Shown: positions 15,613 to 25,080, counted from the first letter of the stretch. The stretch: DNA of 64,000 bases from Terrimonas sp. (GCA_016125075.1 WGMO01000014.1:1-64000); one strand, 5' to 3'. Translations and numbers: made by a program. The notes: generated from the letters alone by a model not told the origin.

Positions 15613-17121
15613 ATGAAAATCAAGTCATTCTTAGCCAAGCCGTTCGCTTCATACATACATAAGTCCTTGAAAAAGGGCATGTTGACGGCTGTCCAGGACC
15701 AGGAGGCCATCCTGAAATCGCTCCTCAAAACTGGCAAAATAACCGATTTTGGCAAGGATCACCATTTCACAGACATCGATAACTATGCGGCTTTCCGGCA
15801 GGCCGTCCCCATCCGGGACTATGAACAGCTAAAGCCCTATATCGAAAAGATCAGGGAGGGCCGGCATAATGTGCTGTGGAAGGGCAAGCCCATTTATTTT
15901 GCCAAAACATCGGGCACCACCAGCGGGGTCAAGTATATTCCCATCACAAAAGACTCCATCCCCAACCATATCAATACGGCCCGCAACGCCTTATTATGTT
16001 ATATGGCCGAAACCGGTAATTCCGTTTTTGCCAACGGCAAGATGATCTTTTTATCAGGTTCCCCCGAACTGGAACGCATCGCCGATATCCCCACCGGGCG
16101 GCTCAGCGGTATCGTGAACCATCATATACCCCGCTACCTGCGCACCAACCAGTTGCCCAGTTATGAAACCAATTGCATAGAGGAATGGGAAACCAAGCTG
16201 AATAAGATCGTGGAAGAAACCATCATGCAGGATATGACCCTGATCAGTGGCATTCCGCCCTGGGTGCAAATGTATTTCGACCGGCTCACCGCGAAGACCG
16301 GTAAGAAGGTCAAAGATATTTTTCCCAACTTCAGCGTGCTGGTGCATGGGGGTGTGAATTTTGAACCCTATAAGGCAAAACTCTTTGAAAGCATCGGGAA
16401 AAAGATCGATACCATCGAAACCTTCCCGGCCTCTGAAGGTTTCTTTGCCTTCCAGTATTCGCAAAAAGACGAAGGTTTATTATTAAATACCGACAGCGGT
16501 ATCTTTTATGAGTTTATCCCCGCTGCCGAAATATTCAACGATAATCCCACCCGGCTTTCCTTAAAAGAAGTGAAGACGGGCGAGAACTATGCAATGATCG
16601 TGAACAGCAATGCGGGTTTATGGGGATATAATATCGGCGATACCGTTAAGTTTGTATCGCTGGAACCCTACCGTCTCATCGTGACGGGCCGGGTGAAACA
16701 TTTTATTTCGGCCTTCGGCGAGCATGTCATTGGCGAAGAAGTGGAACAGAGCCTAAGCAAGGCGGCGATGGAAGAAAGCCTTGGCATCACCGAATTCACT
16801 GTGGCACCCATGATCCGCCAGGATGAAGGAAAGAGTTTTCATGAATGGTTTATCGAATTCGAGAATATGCCGCAGGACCTCCATGCATTTGAGGAAAAAG
16901 TGGACCAGAACCTGCGGGAAAAAAATATCTATTATAATGACCTGATATCAGGTAATATCCTCGCCCCCCTGAAGATCACACCGGTGCGAAAACACGGGTT
17001 TATCGATTATATGAAATCCGTTGGCAAACTCGGCGGACAAAACAAAGTGCCCCGCCTGAGTAATGACCGGAAAATTGCAGAAGAACTTTCTAAATGGGTC
17101 ACCCACCAACAGGAGAATTAA
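15613..17121 (+). CDS. GH3 auxin-promoter-family adenylate-forming protein
   Basis: 502 residues homologous to plant GH3 acyl-acid-amido synthetases; this GH3 is not a glycoside hydrolase. The ATP-binding P-loop region reads YFAKTSGTTSGVKYIPIT at about 95-112, with further motifs TFPASEGFFAF at about 273 and YNIGDTVKF at about 343. The family adenylates carboxylic acids and often conjugates them to amino acids. In Bacteroidota, where it is widespread, the substrate is unknown. No signal peptide is seen. Its stop overlaps the dxr start (TAATG), suggesting cotranslation with the isoprenoid gene, but no functional link is established. Confidence 0.85.
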   Translation: MKIKSFLAKPFASYIHKSLKKGMLTAVQDQEAILKSLLKTGKITDFGKDHHFTDIDNYAAFRQAVPIRDYEQLKPYIEKIREGRHNVLWKGKPIYFAKTSGTTSGVKYIPITKDSIPNHINTARNALLCYMAETGNSVFANGKMIFLSGSPELERIADIPTGRLSGIVNHHIPRYLRTNQLPSYETNCIEEWETKLNKIVEETIMQDMTLISGIPPWVQMYFDRLTAKTGKKVKDIFPNFSVLVHGGVNFEPYKAKLFESIGKKIDTIETFPASEGFFAFQYSQKDEGLLLNTDSGIFYEFIPAAEIFNDNPTRLSLKEVKTGENYAMIVNSNAGLWGYNIGDTVKFVSLEPYRLIVTGRVKHFISAFGEHVIGEEVEQSLSKAAMEESLGITEFTVAPMIRQDEGKSFHEWFIEFENMPQDLHAFEEKVDQNLREKNIYYNDLISGNILAPLKITPVRKHGFIDYMKSVGKLGGQNKVPRLSNDRKIAEELSKWVTHQQEN

Positions 17122-18290
17122 TGAATGGCAACAACGACATAAAAAGAATTGCATTGTTCGGATCAACGGGTTCGATCGGTGTCCAGGCGCTGGAAGTGAT
17201 CGCTGCCCACCCCGACCAGTTTTCGGCCGAAGTGCTGACCGCACATGGAAATGACGAACTGCTGGTGAAACAGGCCCGCCAGTTCAATCCCAATATTGTA
17301 GTGATCGGTGACGAAAAGAAATACGGGAAAGTAAAAGAGGCGCTGGCTTCCACCGATATCAAGGTGTTTTGTGGCGATAAGGCCCTCGAAGAAGTGGCCG
17401 GTATGGATTGTTATGATATGATGCTCGCAGGTATTGTCGGTTATGCAGGACTGAAACCCACCCTGAAAGCGGTACAAACCGGAAAGGCGATTGCCCTGGC
17501 GAATAAGGAGACCCTCGTGGTAGCGGGTGATATCGTGATGGAAATGGCGGTGGAGAAAAGGGTACCGATCATCCCGGTCGATTCAGAACATTCGGCCATC
17601 TTTCAATGCCTCGTAGGGGAAACCAGGAATAAGATTGAAAAAGTGATCCTCACAGCTTCGGGCGGCCCCTTCCTGGGTAAGAAACCCAATTTCCTCGTGA
17701 ATGTAAAAAGAGAACATGCCCTGCAACATCCCAACTGGTCCATGGGTGCCAAGATATCCATCGATTCCGCCACCCTGATGAATAAGGGGCTTGAAATGAT
17801 TGAGGCAAAATGGTTGTTCAACCTGCAGCCCGACCAGATCCAGGTGCAGGTGCATCCGCAAAGCATCATCCATTCCATGGTGCAGTTTGAAGACGGGAGC
17901 ATCAAGGCACAGATGGGATTGCCCGATATGAAACTGCCCATCCAGTATGCCATGGCATTCCCGCATCGCCTGCAGAATGATTTTCCGCGTTATGATTTCC
18001 GGAAGATCAGCAGTCTCACCTTTGAAGAACCGGACCTGCGGACCTTCAGGAACCTTTCCCTGGCCATGGAAGCGCTTGAAAAAGGAGGTAACCTTCCCTG
18101 TATCCTGAATGCGGCCAACGAGATCGCGGTGTATGCCTTCCTGAAAAACAGGATCGGCTTCCTCGATATGACCGATGTGATCGAGAAGACCATGAGCAAA
18201 GTGGCTTTTATTGCGAAACCCACGCTGGAAGAGTATTTTGAAAGCGACGGTGAGGCCCGTACCTTTGCCGCTGATATAATTAAACTATAA
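17121..18290 (+). CDS. dxr: 1-deoxy-D-xylulose 5-phosphate reductoisomerase
   Basis: 389 residues from the ATG at 17121, which overlaps the preceding stop and follows an AGGAGA ribosome site. It converts DXP to 2-C-methyl-erythritol 4-phosphate with NADPH, the first committed step of the MEP isoprenoid pathway. GSTGSIGVQALEVI near the start is the nucleotide-binding turn, ALANKETLVVAG and PVDSEHSAIFQ hold the metal site, ASGGPF is the flexible-loop region, and NWSMGAKISIDSATLMNKGLE is the substrate site. A longer frame from 17094 is ignored because it adds residues before the Rossmann strand. Confidence 0.96.
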   Translation: MNGNNDIKRIALFGSTGSIGVQALEVIAAHPDQFSAEVLTAHGNDELLVKQARQFNPNIVVIGDEKKYGKVKEALASTDIKVFCGDKALEEVAGMDCYDMMLAGIVGYAGLKPTLKAVQTGKAIALANKETLVVAGDIVMEMAVEKRVPIIPVDSEHSAIFQCLVGETRNKIEKVILTASGGPFLGKKPNFLVNVKREHALQHPNWSMGAKISIDSATLMNKGLEMIEAKWLFNLQPDQIQVQVHPQSIIHSMVQFEDGSIKAQMGLPDMKLPIQYAMAFPHRLQNDFPRYDFRKISSLTFEEPDLRTFRNLSLAMEALEKGGNLPCILNAANEIAVYAFLKNRIGFLDMTDVIEKTMSKVAFIAKPTLEEYFESDGEARTFAADIIKL

Positions 18291-18366
18291 TTTTCTGCCA
18301 GTAGTATAAAATAATGATCGAAGTGCTTTTTATTTGCATTTCGATTTTTTTTAGATTAAAACGGAT

Positions 18367-19716
18367 ATGATGTTATTAGCAATCGATTGGAGTGTAGTGG
18401 CTGTAAAAGCAGGTCAGTTTGTCCTGTCATTCTCGATCCTGATCCTCCTGCATGAGCTGGGGCATTTTTTACCGGCGAAATGGTTCAAGTGCCGGGTGGA
18501 GAAATTCTATCTTTTTTTCAATCCCTGGTTTTCGCTGTTCAAAAAGAAAAAAGGGGAGACCGAATACGGGATCGGCTGGATACCGCTGGGCGGTTATGTA
18601 AAGATATCCGGCATGATCGACGAAAGCATGGACAAGGAGCAGATGAAATTACCCGCCGAACCCTGGGAGTTCCGGAGCAAGCCAGCCTGGCAACGGCTCA
18701 TCATCATGCTGGGTGGGGTTACCGTGAACATCATCCTGGCCATCATCATTTTTATTTTTATCCTTTGGATATGGGGAAAGGAATACCTGCCCCCCGAGAA
18801 TGCGAAATATGGTATTGCCACCTACAGCCTCGCAAAGTCGGTCGGTCTACAAGATGGTGATGTGGTGTTGAAAGTGGATACAGTAGAACTGAAAGATATT
18901 TTCCGTTTAAGACCCGAGATTGTTTTGAACGAAGCAAAATCATTGACCGTAAGAAGGGGAGACAGTGTTTTCACCCTACCTGTCAGTGATCAACTGATCC
19001 AGGCTCTCAACAGCAGGGATGCAAAAGGATTTGTCGGTGTGCGCTATCCCTTTGTTGCATCCAGTTTCAGCAAACATTCAAATGCCGAGGCAGCCGGTAT
19101 GAAAACCGGTGATATGATCATTGGCGTAAATGGAAAGACCACGGCATTCTTCAACGAATTCAGGGAAGCGGTAAAGGATCTGAAGGATACCACGATCCGG
19201 CTCACCCTGCTCAGGAATTATGATACCCTCAGCCTTTCGGTGAAATTGAATGAGGAAGGTACCATGGGAGTTTATTCAAAACCCATCGACAGTCTCGGCT
19301 TCCGGTTCGAGACCCGTGAATATAATTTCTTCCAGGCTGTTCCGGCGGGTTTCCGCGAATGCTGGTCGACCCTCTCCAATTACCTGACAGGGCTCAAACA
19401 ATTATTTACCGGTAAGGCAAAAGCCAGCGAATCACTGGGCAGTGTGATCAGTATCGGGGGAATTTTCCCCGGCGTCTGGAACTGGCAGGCATTCTGGACT
19501 TTGACCGCGGTATTCTCCGTGATCCTGGCATTCATGAATGTATTACCGATACCGGCATTGGATGGCGGTCATGCTTTGTTTACCCTGATTGAAATGATCA
19601 CGGGCCGTAAACCCAGCGATAAGTTTATGGAATATGCGCAGATGGTGGGGATGGTACTCCTGTTAGGATTGATGGCCTATGCAATGGGTCTTGATATCTG
19701 GCGTATTTTCAAGTAA
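18367..19716 (+). CDS. rseP: RseP/site-2-type RIP metalloprotease
   Basis: 449 residues. The HExxH zinc motif is LLHELGHFLPAKWF (His29, Glu30, His33) in the first transmembrane helix, and the third ligand motif NVLPIPALDGGH is near the C-terminus. GIGWIPLGGYVKISGM is the membrane re-entrant loop. Two PDZ-like segments fill the periplasmic region (about 150-325, with SVGLQDGDVVLKVD and AGMKTGDMIIGVNG). The enzyme cuts transmembrane segments of anti-sigma factors or leftover signal peptides. It follows dxr by 76 bp, the same order seen in many bacteria. Confidence 0.94.
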   Translation: MMLLAIDWSVVAVKAGQFVLSFSILILLHELGHFLPAKWFKCRVEKFYLFFNPWFSLFKKKKGETEYGIGWIPLGGYVKISGMIDESMDKEQMKLPAEPWEFRSKPAWQRLIIMLGGVTVNIILAIIIFIFILWIWGKEYLPPENAKYGIATYSLAKSVGLQDGDVVLKVDTVELKDIFRLRPEIVLNEAKSLTVRRGDSVFTLPVSDQLIQALNSRDAKGFVGVRYPFVASSFSKHSNAEAAGMKTGDMIIGVNGKTTAFFNEFREAVKDLKDTTIRLTLLRNYDTLSLSVKLNEEGTMGVYSKPIDSLGFRFETREYNFFQAVPAGFRECWSTLSNYLTGLKQLFTGKAKASESLGSVISIGGIFPGVWNWQAFWTLTAVFSVILAFMNVLPIPALDGGHALFTLIEMITGRKPSDKFMEYAQMVGMVLLLGLMAYAMGLDIWRIFK

Positions 19717-19758
19717 CCGAAAATGATTTCATCATCAGGGAATAAAATCAGAAAAGGA

Positions 19759-21561
19759 TCATAAATCAATTCCGATCTTTTTCATCAGTAAAGAGGCGTT
19801 CATGCTCTGGCAGACGCCTTTTTTTAATGTATAATCGAAATACAATTCTTCTCCCTCCACCTGCACATCAAAATGATAGTTGTCGATATGCTCCCGGTAC
19901 TGGTCTTCCATTTTGGCCAGTTCAAGATCATGGGTGGCGACCAGGGCCACAGCATCCTGGCGGATCAGTTGCCGGATCAGTGCCGTGGAACCGGCATGAC
20001 GGTCGGCAGAGTTGGTGCCCCTTAATATTTCATCCAGCAGGAGGATGACTTTTTCTTTCCGGTTCACGGCCCCGATGATATATTTCAGTTTTTTTAGTTC
20101 TGCATAAAAAGTGGAAGTACTTTCTTCGAGGTTATCACTGACCCGCATGCTGCTGATCACTTTCAGGTGCGAAAGCTTGAGATGCCGGGCACATACAGGT
20201 GCCCCTGCCATGGCCAAAACAATATTCACTCCCACGCTGCGAAGGAAAGTACTCTTGCCGGCCATATTGCTTCCGGTGATGAGGCTGATCTTTCCAGGGC
20301 CATTTGTGCTAAAATCACTGGTCTTCCGTTTATTCCTGTCGATAAGCGGGTGGCCCAACCCTTCACTGATCAATATTCCATCGCCATCCACCCATTCGGG
20401 GAAGACCCATGCGGGGTGATTAAAGTAAAGTGTGCCGAGTGAAGCAAGTGATTCAAATTCCGCCAGGGTGCTGAACCATCCTTTGATGGGTTCCTTATTT
20501 TCTTTCTTCCATTTCTCCAGGGCGAATGCCTGTTGAATATCCCAGAATACAAGGGTGTTGAGCGGGATGAAGACGATAGGGTTGAGGCGGTAATCGAGCC
20601 GGTCAATGATTTTTTTCAGGGAACGGAGTGTTTTCGATGCGGTGCCTTGCGGTTGCCTGAAAACCGACTGGCGTATTTGTAAGAAAGGTGATTGAAAATT
20701 TTCTTTTTCCACACCGGCAATACTGCCCGACAGAGTATCCACTTCGTTGGCAATTTTGTTGAGCTGCCGGTAGGAAGGCATCACGAGCTTGCTGGTATAG
20801 AGCGAAAAGACAAAGAAAAAAAAGATAAGAGCGGAAAAAAGCGGGGCGCCGATTGCGTCGAAGCTATAGAATAATACGGAACCCATGCTCAGCGCCGGTA
20901 ACAGGTAACGCAACCAGGCCCAGGATGGATGGGTGACCGGGTTTTCATTTTCCCGGAGCCAGTCCGTGATTTTTTTTTCTGTATGGTTGGTAATGCGATC
21001 CTTTCTTCCATCGGCCTGTAATTGCTGCCGCCAAATTGTTTTTTCAGCAAGTTCCCGAATGGCTTCCTGGCGGCCGGGCAGTTCTTCGGCCTTTGCGGGA
21101 GACAGGAGCCATGCGGCCAGGGTTGCCTGTCCCTGTTCCGAACTGGTCCTGTTGATATATTGATAGAGGGATGCTTTGCCGAAAATATCAAGGTCGCCGG
21201 CATAATCATGCACAGCAGGCTGGAAACGGGCCCCGTCGGGGAAACTGTGAAATTCGTGGTGCTGGTAGGATTGTTCTTCTTCGTTGATCCGAATCAGTTC
21301 CTCCGTGTTTTTGATCTTTTTATCGTTGTTCAGGTCGGCCGCTACAAAAAACAGAAATGCCGCCAGCAAGACTGCAGAAAGCGCTACCAGGATCAGCAGT
21401 CCTGAAACGATGGTATACCATAAACTAACGATAAAGCCAAGGATCAGCACCAGCCGCAGCCAGCCAAAGCGGCTTCTTTTCTTTTTCAGGGGCGTCAATG
21501 CTGTTTCTAATTCCCGGATCCTTTCTCCATAAAACAGGTCGGGCATCTGCTGATTCGTCAT
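19759..21561 (-). CDS. Membrane-anchored MutS-like ATPase
   Basis: 600 residues. Two transmembrane helices lie at about 35-75, followed by a coiled central region with a further hydrophobic pair near 220-255, then a MutS domain V ATPase: Walker A GSNMAGKSTFL at about 428, SMRVSDNLEESTSTFYAELKK, Walker B VILLLDEILRGTNS and the ATHDLELA H-loop. The mismatch-recognition domain I of MutS and the Smr nuclease of MutS2 are both absent. The membrane anchor makes mismatch repair unlikely. Such proteins are common in Bacteroidota and annotated only as MutS-related. It converges with rseP. Function unknown. Confidence 0.85.
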   Translation of the reverse strand: MTNQQMPDLFYGERIRELETALTPLKKKRSRFGWLRLVLILGFIVSLWYTIVSGLLILVALSAVLLAAFLFFVAADLNNDKKIKNTEELIRINEEEQSYQHHEFHSFPDGARFQPAVHDYAGDLDIFGKASLYQYINRTSSEQGQATLAAWLLSPAKAEELPGRQEAIRELAEKTIWRQQLQADGRKDRITNHTEKKITDWLRENENPVTHPSWAWLRYLLPALSMGSVLFYSFDAIGAPLFSALIFFFFVFSLYTSKLVMPSYRQLNKIANEVDTLSGSIAGVEKENFQSPFLQIRQSVFRQPQGTASKTLRSLKKIIDRLDYRLNPIVFIPLNTLVFWDIQQAFALEKWKKENKEPIKGWFSTLAEFESLASLGTLYFNHPAWVFPEWVDGDGILISEGLGHPLIDRNKRKTSDFSTNGPGKISLITGSNMAGKSTFLRSVGVNIVLAMAGAPVCARHLKLSHLKVISSMRVSDNLEESTSTFYAELKKLKYIIGAVNRKEKVILLLDEILRGTNSADRHAGSTALIRQLIRQDAVALVATHDLELAKMEDQYREHIDNYHFDVQVEGEELYFDYTLKKGVCQSMNASLLMKKIGIDL

Positions 21562-21619
21562 GCGATAAAGCTAAGGATTCCCCGACAGCGGTCAAATAGG
21601 CGGGTTAAGGTATTTGCAC

Positions 21620-21627
21620 TATTTTTG
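21620..21627 (+). promoter_or_regulatory. Probable -7 box (TATTTTTG) of ssrA
   Basis: TATTTTTG matches TAnnTTTG. The mature tmRNA 5' end lies 37 bp downstream, leaving a short leader for RNase P removal. Confidence 0.5.
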
Positions 21628-21663
21628 CAGGTTGGTTGCTGTGATTCCAGACCGAAACTTTTT

Positions 21664-22035
21664 GGGGGCGTTTGGTTTTGACAGCGTAGATCTTTGAAAG
21701 TGTAAGCATGTCCTGCGTTGCGTAATTAGCAGGTAAATCTGAATACGTAAACCATAAATGGCAATACACAGTATGCCATGGCTGCCTAATCAGTGATTAA
21801 GTAGTCATTAGGGCCGCCGGGCCGGTTGACTTGTTACCACGCCCCGCCGCCGACTTAAAAACAAAACAGGTTGCTGCAATCACAGGCTGTGCCGGTTGCT
21901 TAAGACTATACAGCTAAGGGGATGATCGGTCGTCCGGTTTCCAGTCATCTCCCGACACAACAAACCGTAATAAGCATGTAGAAAGCTTTTGGAGAATATG
22001 TTTGGACACCGGTTCGATTCCGGTCGCCTCCACCA
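21664..22035 (+). ncRNA. ssrA: tmRNA, tag GNTQYAMAA
   Basis: About 372 nt. The 5' end GGGGGCG pairs with 3' CGCCTCC to form the tRNA-like acceptor, the T-arm has GGTTCGATTCC, and CCA is encoded at the 3' end. The tag frame runs from GGC at 21760 to TAA at 21787-21789 and reads GNTQYAMAA, close to the GxxxYAxAA tags of other Bacteroidota and ending in AA for protease recognition. It rescues stalled ribosomes with SmpB. Confidence 0.95.
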
Positions 22036-22040
22036 AAAAA

Positions 22041-22070
22041 GACCCGGGCTTTGCCCGGGTCTTTTTTTTT
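22041..22070 (+). terminator. Intrinsic terminator of ssrA, probably bidirectional
   Basis: GACCCGGGC-TTT-GCCCGGGTC followed by nine T. Six A precede the stem, so it can also stop the minus-strand oxidoreductase transcript that ends at 22105. Confidence 0.93.
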
Positions 22071-22104
22071 ATCCATCCTGCAGGATGATCAGGTTCGTCT
22101 AACC

Positions 22105-23463
22105 TCAGTAGGTGAAGACCTTGCCGTTCACCATCACTTCCTGGGTCGCTTCGTCAAAAGTCGCTTTATAACCCGTACGCACAGCCGCATTGGTCATGAT
22201 ATTCGCGATGGAATGGTAATAACCTGCTTCCACCGGTGCATTCGGTCTTTTGCGGGAGCGAATACATTCCATCCAGTTTCGGATATGGTTGGTCGTGAGA
22301 GTATCCCCGCCGGTATTGGCGGAGGCCACCACTTTTTCATTCACTTCCGTGAGGTTCATTTCCGGCAACAGGTTGGGCTGCATATGCATGGCAGCGGCGG
22401 CCTTTTTTGAAAGCCCGCCATTGGGGGTCACCTTATTGGTGTTCAGGTTCAGTTCACCTCCGTTGGAAAAATAGATCTCCGCCGGTGATTCATCCCCGTT
22501 ATCCATGCGCGATGAAAAGATGACCTGGAAACCGCTGGTCGGGTCATCGCTGGGACCGTAATCAAAAACAGCGGTCGTGGTATCCCAGTTCTCCCTGCCG
22601 TCTTTCCACATATAGATGCCCCCATTGGCCACCACGCTGCGCGGGTGCTTCAGTTTGGTGAACCAGTGCACAGTGTCGATCTGGTGGCTCATCCACTGAC
22701 CCGGCATGCCGGAGGAATAGGGCCAGAATAAACGGTACTCGAGATATTTGCGGGCGTTGAAAGGTACATAGGGCCTGTTCATGAGATAACGTTTCCAGTC
22801 AAGGTCTTCTTCTTTGCATTGGGCCACCAGTTCTGGCCTGCGCCAGCGGCCGGGCTGGTTCACATTCCAGGTCAGTTCCACCATCTTGATATCGCCGAAT
22901 TGACCGGACTGGATGAAATTGGCGGCTGCGATATAATTGGCGCCGCTTCTCCGTTGTGACCCGATCTGTACAATACGGTCGGATGACTGGATGGCTTTCA
23001 GGGCCTCGCGGTTATCCGCCATGGTCTCGGCAAAAGGTTTTTCACAGTACACATCACATTTTGCCAGTACCGCTTCTTTGGCCAGGAGTGCATGCTGGAA
23101 ATCGGCAGTGCTGATAAATACAGCATCAATATCCTTTAAGCCATAGAGTTCATCATTGTTCCTGCACCCGACAATATCATGTCCCATCTTTTCTTTCAGA
23201 AAGGCTGTGCCTTCCTCCCTTCTTTTTTTCCAGAGGTCTGAAACGGCAACAATATCAAAATTCATGTCCTTGTGGAATTGCATAAAGGGGGGTACATGGG
23301 AAGTGCGGAAACGGTCGGAGAAACCCACCACGCCAACCCTGACCCGGTCATTAGCGCCGATGATCCGGGAATAGCTTTTGCTGGTAAGACCCTTTCCCGC
23401 GATGAAAGTAACTGCGGCGGCCTTGGCGGATTGCGTAATAAAATTTCGTCTTGAATATGGCAT
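22105..23463 (-). CDS. Exported Gfo/Idh/MocA-family oxidoreductase (Tat signal)
   Basis: 452 residues. The N-terminus MPYSRRNFITQSAKAAAVTF is a twin-arginine signal, so the folded enzyme with its cofactor is likely exported. The Rossmann part has VRVGVVGFSDR and FISTADFQHALLAKEA, and the EKP motif (YCEKPFAETM) is the usual lysine site for NAD(P)-linked sugar chemistry. The second domain carries WKRYL and MSHQIDTVHW. GH109 glycosidases share this layout, so a glycosidase-like activity is possible as well as dehydrogenation. It is divergent from the LacI-family gene with 437 bp between them and is probably controlled by it through the operator-like sites there. The substrate is unknown. Confidence 0.85.
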   Translation of the reverse strand: MPYSRRNFITQSAKAAAVTFIAGKGLTSKSYSRIIGANDRVRVGVVGFSDRFRTSHVPPFMQFHKDMNFDIVAVSDLWKKRREEGTAFLKEKMGHDIVGCRNNDELYGLKDIDAVFISTADFQHALLAKEAVLAKCDVYCEKPFAETMADNREALKAIQSSDRIVQIGSQRRSGANYIAAANFIQSGQFGDIKMVELTWNVNQPGRWRRPELVAQCKEEDLDWKRYLMNRPYVPFNARKYLEYRLFWPYSSGMPGQWMSHQIDTVHWFTKLKHPRSVVANGGIYMWKDGRENWDTTTAVFDYGPSDDPTSGFQVIFSSRMDNGDESPAEIYFSNGGELNLNTNKVTPNGGLSKKAAAAMHMQPNLLPEMNLTEVNEKVVASANTGGDTLTTNHIRNWMECIRSRKRPNAPVEAGYYHSIANIMTNAAVRTGYKATFDEATQEVMVNGKVFTY

Positions 23464-23575
23464 AACTAATCGTTTTAATATGTAAAAAAACCGGTTTTCT
23501 TCCGTAACTGAATCAAAAATGGTGATAACGAATTATATTTCTTGGCTCTGTTGCATAAAATAACGGCATATTTTA

Positions 23576-23587
23576 TAAACGTTTTCA
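23576..23587. promoter_or_regulatory. LacI-family operator-like site 1
   Basis: TAAACGTTTTCA contains AAACGTTTTC, the inverse of GAAAACGTTT, which recurs at 25095 and, with one change, at 26256. It lies about 115 bp upstream of the minus-strand oxidoreductase start. Confidence 0.5.
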
Positions 23588-23819
23588 AATCCTGATAGGG
23601 TTGAGTGAAAATAGAAAATAATACAGAGCCCGGGCAAGTACTGTTTCAATACCCTTTCTGCCACCTGGATCCTGTTTTCTCATTTATTATATATACCCAA
23701 TCCCACAGCCGGAGACCTGGGTTTCCTTAAAATCTTATATTTTTTAATATGCCGATTGAACCGGAACTAAAGTTCAATAATTAATTCCCATTTTATACCG
23801 TTCTCCTGTTTTTTATTTT

Positions 23820-23835
23820 CGGAAACGATTGCGAA
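23820..23835. promoter_or_regulatory. LacI-family operator-like site 2 (autoregulation?)
   Basis: CGGAAACGATTGCGAA has the GGAAACG half of the shared motif and a weaker second half. It is 65 bp before the regulator ATG, a fitting place for autoregulation. Confidence 0.5.
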
Positions 23836-23900
23836 TCTTTTTCGTAAGCGCGTATATATTGGGTGCCTTTTTTCGTAATTTGCGTTAATACTGCTTGCCC

Positions 23901-24911
23901 ATGAGTGTGAATATTAAAATGCTTGCTGAAAGGCTCAATCTCTCTATAAGTACCGTATCGCGGGCATTAAGAGATAGTTATGAGATCAGTGAGAGTACAA
24001 AGATCCGGGTTAAAGAGATGGCCGCTGCCCTGAACTACCATGCCAATCCTTACGCAAGTAGTTTACGCAAACACCGCAGTAAAACCATTGCTGTAGTCAT
24101 TCCGGAAATCACTAATAACTTTTTTTCACTGGCGATTAATGGGATTGAGTATATCGCACAGGAAAAAAACTATCATGTGCTGATCTATCTAACACATGAG
24201 GATATTCAAAAAGAGATTGGCTTTGCCGGCCACCTGCAAAACGGGAGGGTGGACGGGGTCCTGATCTCCCTCTCGGCTGCCACAGACAATTATGATCATT
24301 TGCGCGAGCTCAAAGAAAAAGGAGTGCCAATCGTTTTCTTCGACCGGGTCTGTGATTCGCTGGAATGCAGCAATATAACCACCGATGATTTTGAAGGTGG
24401 CTTTACGGCCACAGAACACCTGATCCAAAACGGCTGCAAACGGATCGCCTACCTCGACCTGTCAAAGCACCTTTCCATCTCCAGTAAGCGGAAACAGGGT
24501 TACCTGGCCGCCCTTAAGAAATATAACATGAAGGAGGAGGAGAGCCTCATCATCCGGACCACGAATAATAACGCAGAGAACGAAGAGATCATATCGCAAT
24601 TGCTGACGGGCCCTCATAAACCCGATGGCATATTTGCTTCGGCAGAAAAACTGGCAATTGCCTGTTATAATGTTTGTGAACGGCTCAAAATAAATATCCC
24701 CCGGCAACTGAAAGTGATCAGTTTTTCCAACCTGGAGATATCCTCACTGCTCAACCCCAGTCTTTCCACGATTACCCAGCCTGCCTATGAGATCGGGAAG
24801 CAGGCTGCCACACAGTTATTCCGGTACCTGGAAAAAAAATCGGTTACACCCGCTTATGAGAATATCATCCTCAAGTCAACCCTGATCCCGAGGGGCAGTA
24901 CAAAAAAATGA
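23901..24911 (+). CDS. LacI-family transcriptional regulator
   Basis: 336 residues from the ATG at 23901; an in-frame TTG two codons earlier is disregarded. The DNA-binding helix-turn-helix is MLAERLNLSISTVSRALRDS, followed by the hinge region NYHANPYASSLRKHRSKTIA. Residues from about 60 form the periplasmic-binding-protein-like sensor domain (IAVVIPEITNNFFSLAINGI, GRVDGVLIS, FDRVCDSLECSNITTDDFEG, PDGIFASAEKLAIACYNVC). These regulators bind a sugar and release or grip palindromic operators with a central CG. Matching palindromes lie near its own gene and before the SDR and SusC genes, so it is probably the PUL regulator. No hybrid two-component system or ECF sigma/anti-sigma pair, the more usual SusCD controls, is present. 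Confidence 0.93.
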   Translation: MSVNIKMLAERLNLSISTVSRALRDSYEISESTKIRVKEMAAALNYHANPYASSLRKHRSKTIAVVIPEITNNFFSLAINGIEYIAQEKNYHVLIYLTHEDIQKEIGFAGHLQNGRVDGVLISLSAATDNYDHLRELKEKGVPIVFFDRVCDSLECSNITTDDFEGGFTATEHLIQNGCKRIAYLDLSKHLSISSKRKQGYLAALKKYNMKEEESLIIRTTNNNAENEEIISQLLTGPHKPDGIFASAEKLAIACYNVCERLKINIPRQLKVISFSNLEISSLLNPSLSTITQPAYEIGKQAATQLFRYLEKKSVTPAYENIILKSTLIPRGSTKK

Positions 24912-25018
24912 AAGACCGGGAAATGGCCGGTACCGGCCACCGGGTATGTACAATCCTCTTTTTTATTAAAAAAGAGTATACATTACTGTTAGTATTAGCC
25001 AGTGATTGAAGGGTCTCC

Positions 25019-25033
25019 TGCAAACGCTTTGCA
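25019..25033. promoter_or_regulatory. LacI-family operator-like site 3
   Basis: TGCAAACGCTTTGCA is a perfect inverted repeat (TGCAAA / TTTGCA) around a CGC centre, the form expected for a LacI/CcpA-type operator. It is 389 bp before the SDR gene. Confidence 0.5.
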
Positions 25034-25080
25034 TGGTTTTTTTGTCCGATGGTCCCCGATTTTCGTCCCGGTTTGTCATT

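Larger units (their letters stand above)
23464..23900. other. Divergent regulatory region between oxidoreductase and LacI-family genes
   Basis: 437 bp with no gene. It carries two GAAACG-type operator-like elements (23576-23587 and 23820-23835). A TAATTTG box (23876-23882) 18 bp before the lacI-type ATG is a possible -7 element. Composition is AT-rich, as expected for back-to-back promoters. Confidence 0.6.

Noticed and set aside
17094-17120. Earlier start for dxr
   Set aside because: Nine extra residues overlap the upstream gene and precede the conserved Rossmann strand; the ATG at 17121 has an AGGAGA site.
15613-17121. Reading the GH3 name as a glycoside hydrolase of family 3
   Set aside because: The sequence is an adenylate-forming GH3 auxin-family protein (SGTTSG motif), unrelated to glycoside hydrolase family 3.
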